Positions 63,062 through 64,000 of a stretch of DNA of 64,000 nucleotides are shown in pieces. Both the position numbers and the translations under genes were made by a program. The DNA comes from Thermoleophilaceae bacterium. GTDB lineage: Bacteria > Actinomycetota > Thermoleophilia > Solirubrobacterales > Thermoleophilaceae. The notes under the pieces are model-generated. The model did no database searches. It saw nothing but the letters and a program-made list of their open reading frames with translations, and had not been told where the DNA came from. The stretch spans positions 1 to 64,000 of the forward strand of contig JBBDYQ010000015.1 in NCBI GenBank assembly GCA_040901445.1, read 5' to 3'. The first letter of the stretch is position 1. The number at the start of each line of letters is the position of its first letter.

Positions 63062-64000
63062 GGCCCGCGGCCGTGATCGCCGCCCTCGCGCGGCGCCCGC
63101 GCGTGGTGGTGGCAGTTGCATTCGCGGTCACCGCCGGGTACCTGGCAATCCGCGCGAGCCAGGTTGACGACTACGTCTGGCTGATCGACGAGCTGCTCTA
63201 CACCAAGGTCGCGCAAGGCTTCGCGAACGGCGAGCTGCTGCGAGCCGAGGTCTACGACGTGCCCGCCGGGCTGCCCAACGCCCTCTACCCGCGGCTGCTC
63301 GCCCCGCTCCATGCGCTGCTGCCCTCCATCGACGCGTTCACCGCCACCCACGTGCTCAACGCCCTGCTGTTCGCCAGCGTGATCTTCCCCGTGTACCTGC
63401 TGGGCCGCCGGCTGGGCGCGCCGCTCGGCCTGGCGGTGCTCGGCGGGCTCGCGAGCGCCTGGGTGCCATGGGCGGTTGCCACGACCGTGGTGATGACGGA
63501 GTCGCTGGCCTACCCCGCCTTCATGTGGGCCTGCTTCGCCATCGCGGTGGCGCTGGACAGCCCGAGCCCGCGCACGCATGCGCTCGCGCTGCTGGCGATC
63601 GGCGTGGCGAGCTATGCACGGGTGCAATTCGCGTTGCTCCTGCCCATCTTCGTGGCCGCGGCCGTGCTGCAGGCGGCAGCCGCCGACGGGGCCCGGCTGC
63701 CGGACGACGCCGGGCGCGGCTTTGGAGAGCGGCTGCGCAGGCACGCCTCCCTCGGCCTGATGCTGGCGGCGATCATGGCCGTGCTCGGCATCCTGGCCGT
63801 GGCGGGAGTCAACCCGCTCGGCATCTACCAGTTCGCCGCGGACCGAATGCGCTTCCCGCCCGGATGGCTCGAGTCGTCCTCCTGGCATCTCGCCCACGTG
63901 GTCGTGGGGCTCGGGATCGTGCCCGCCCTGGCGTGGCTGGCATGGCTCAAGCGGGCGGGGACCAGCCCGCGGAGCTCCGGCGAGCTGGGCTTCGCGATCT
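63058..64000 (+). CDS. second GT-C-type membrane glycosyltransferase (truncated by window end)
   Basis: Paralogue of the preceding gene in a GTGA overlap. The N-terminal 314 residues are visible: first helix (VVVAVAFAVTAGYLAIRASQ), the loop acidic pair VWLIDELLYTKVAQG, ATHVLNALLFASVIFPVYLL and TTVVMTESLAYPAFMWACFA, all aligning with the neighbour (TEVVAYPAFVWAALA). The rest lies beyond the window. Confidence 0.78.
   Translation, partial: MRPAAVIAALARRPRVVVAVAFAVTAGYLAIRASQVDDYVWLIDELLYTKVAQGFANGELLRAEVYDVPAGLPNALYPRLLAPLHALLPSIDAFTATHVLNALLFASVIFPVYLLGRRLGAPLGLAVLGGLASAWVPWAVATTVVMTESLAYPAFMWACFAIAVALDSPSPRTHALALLAIGVASYARVQFALLLPIFVAAAVLQAAAADGARLPDDAGRGFGERLRRHASLGLMLAAIMAVLGILAVAGVNPLGIYQFAADRMRFPPGWLESSSWHLAHVVVGLGIVPALAWLAWLKRAGTSPRSSGELGFAI

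Overview
The window is about 70% G+C bacterial chromosome with actinobacterial features. A Thermoleophilia/Solirubrobacterales-like source is my best inference. It rests on the rpmG-secE-nusG-rplKA-rplJL-rpoB order, a class II (B12-dependent) ribonucleotide reductase, an FHA-FHA-ABC transporter, a Ddn-type deazaflavin (F420) oxidoreductase, a GEMM-I riboswitch, many secreted TIM-barrel glycosidases and GTG/TTG starts. No CRISPR array, insertion sequence, integrase or rRNA gene was seen.

Layout. 1-9.4 kb: minus-strand transcription/translation cluster rpmG, secE, nusG, rplK, rplA, then an RTX-repeat secreted protein gene lodged between rplA and rplJ, then rplJ, rplL and the 5' 1047 codons of rpoB. 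9.4-12.4 kb: a small decayed island (two alpha/beta hydrolases, a hydrolase remnant, a cupin) bounded by intact tRNA-Thr(GGT) and a truncated copy of its 3' half, a typical footprint of integration at a tRNA. 12.4-20.5 kb: tRNA-Tyr, the housekeeping sigma factor, FolE2, a glycosidase, PgsA, a DUF3817 protein, a GGDEF/HD-GYP protein, small hypotheticals, a beta-carbonic anhydrase and tRNA-Thr(CGT). 20.7-29.6 kb: FHA-ABC exporter with a DUF5995-like lipoprotein, HolB-Tmk, a sugar-nucleotide epimerase, an O-antigen-ligase-like TPR protein and a secreted anchored protein. 29.8-33.9 kb: nrdJ interrupted by a 382-residue LAGLIDADG intein. 34.0-38.4 kb: divergent copper module csoR / copZ - secreted His-rich protein - copA - DUF4396 protein, with a CsoR-type palindrome between. 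38.5-47.3 kb: mixed metabolism (MFS pumps, flavin enzymes, VOC protein, TetR regulator, nitrilase-family hydrolase, a secreted CBM-like protein, a broken crotonase). 47.4-52.7 kb: a signalling block with a c-di-GMP riboswitch ahead of a secreted glycosidase, an ECF sigma factor fused to a zinc finger and membrane segment, a secreted Arg/Lys-rich protein, two paralogous tiny helical proteins, and a divergent FliA/WhiG-type sigma factor. 52.7-64 kb: SDR, MFS, RibD-like reductase, amidase, a TacAT-type toxin-antitoxin pair, another MFS, RfbC, LhgO and two tandem GT-C membrane glycosyltransferases, the last cut by the window end.

The most unusual region is 49.2-51.8 kb. It combines a near-canonical c-di-GMP-I aptamer 4 nt behind the ECF sigma gene, two tandem homologous mini-proteins not assignable to a known family by eye, a possible hairpin over one of their ribosome-binding sites, and a divergent sigma factor whose leader mirrors that of the small gene. 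A GGDEF/HD-GYP enzyme at 17.3-18.7 kb could supply or remove the same second messenger.
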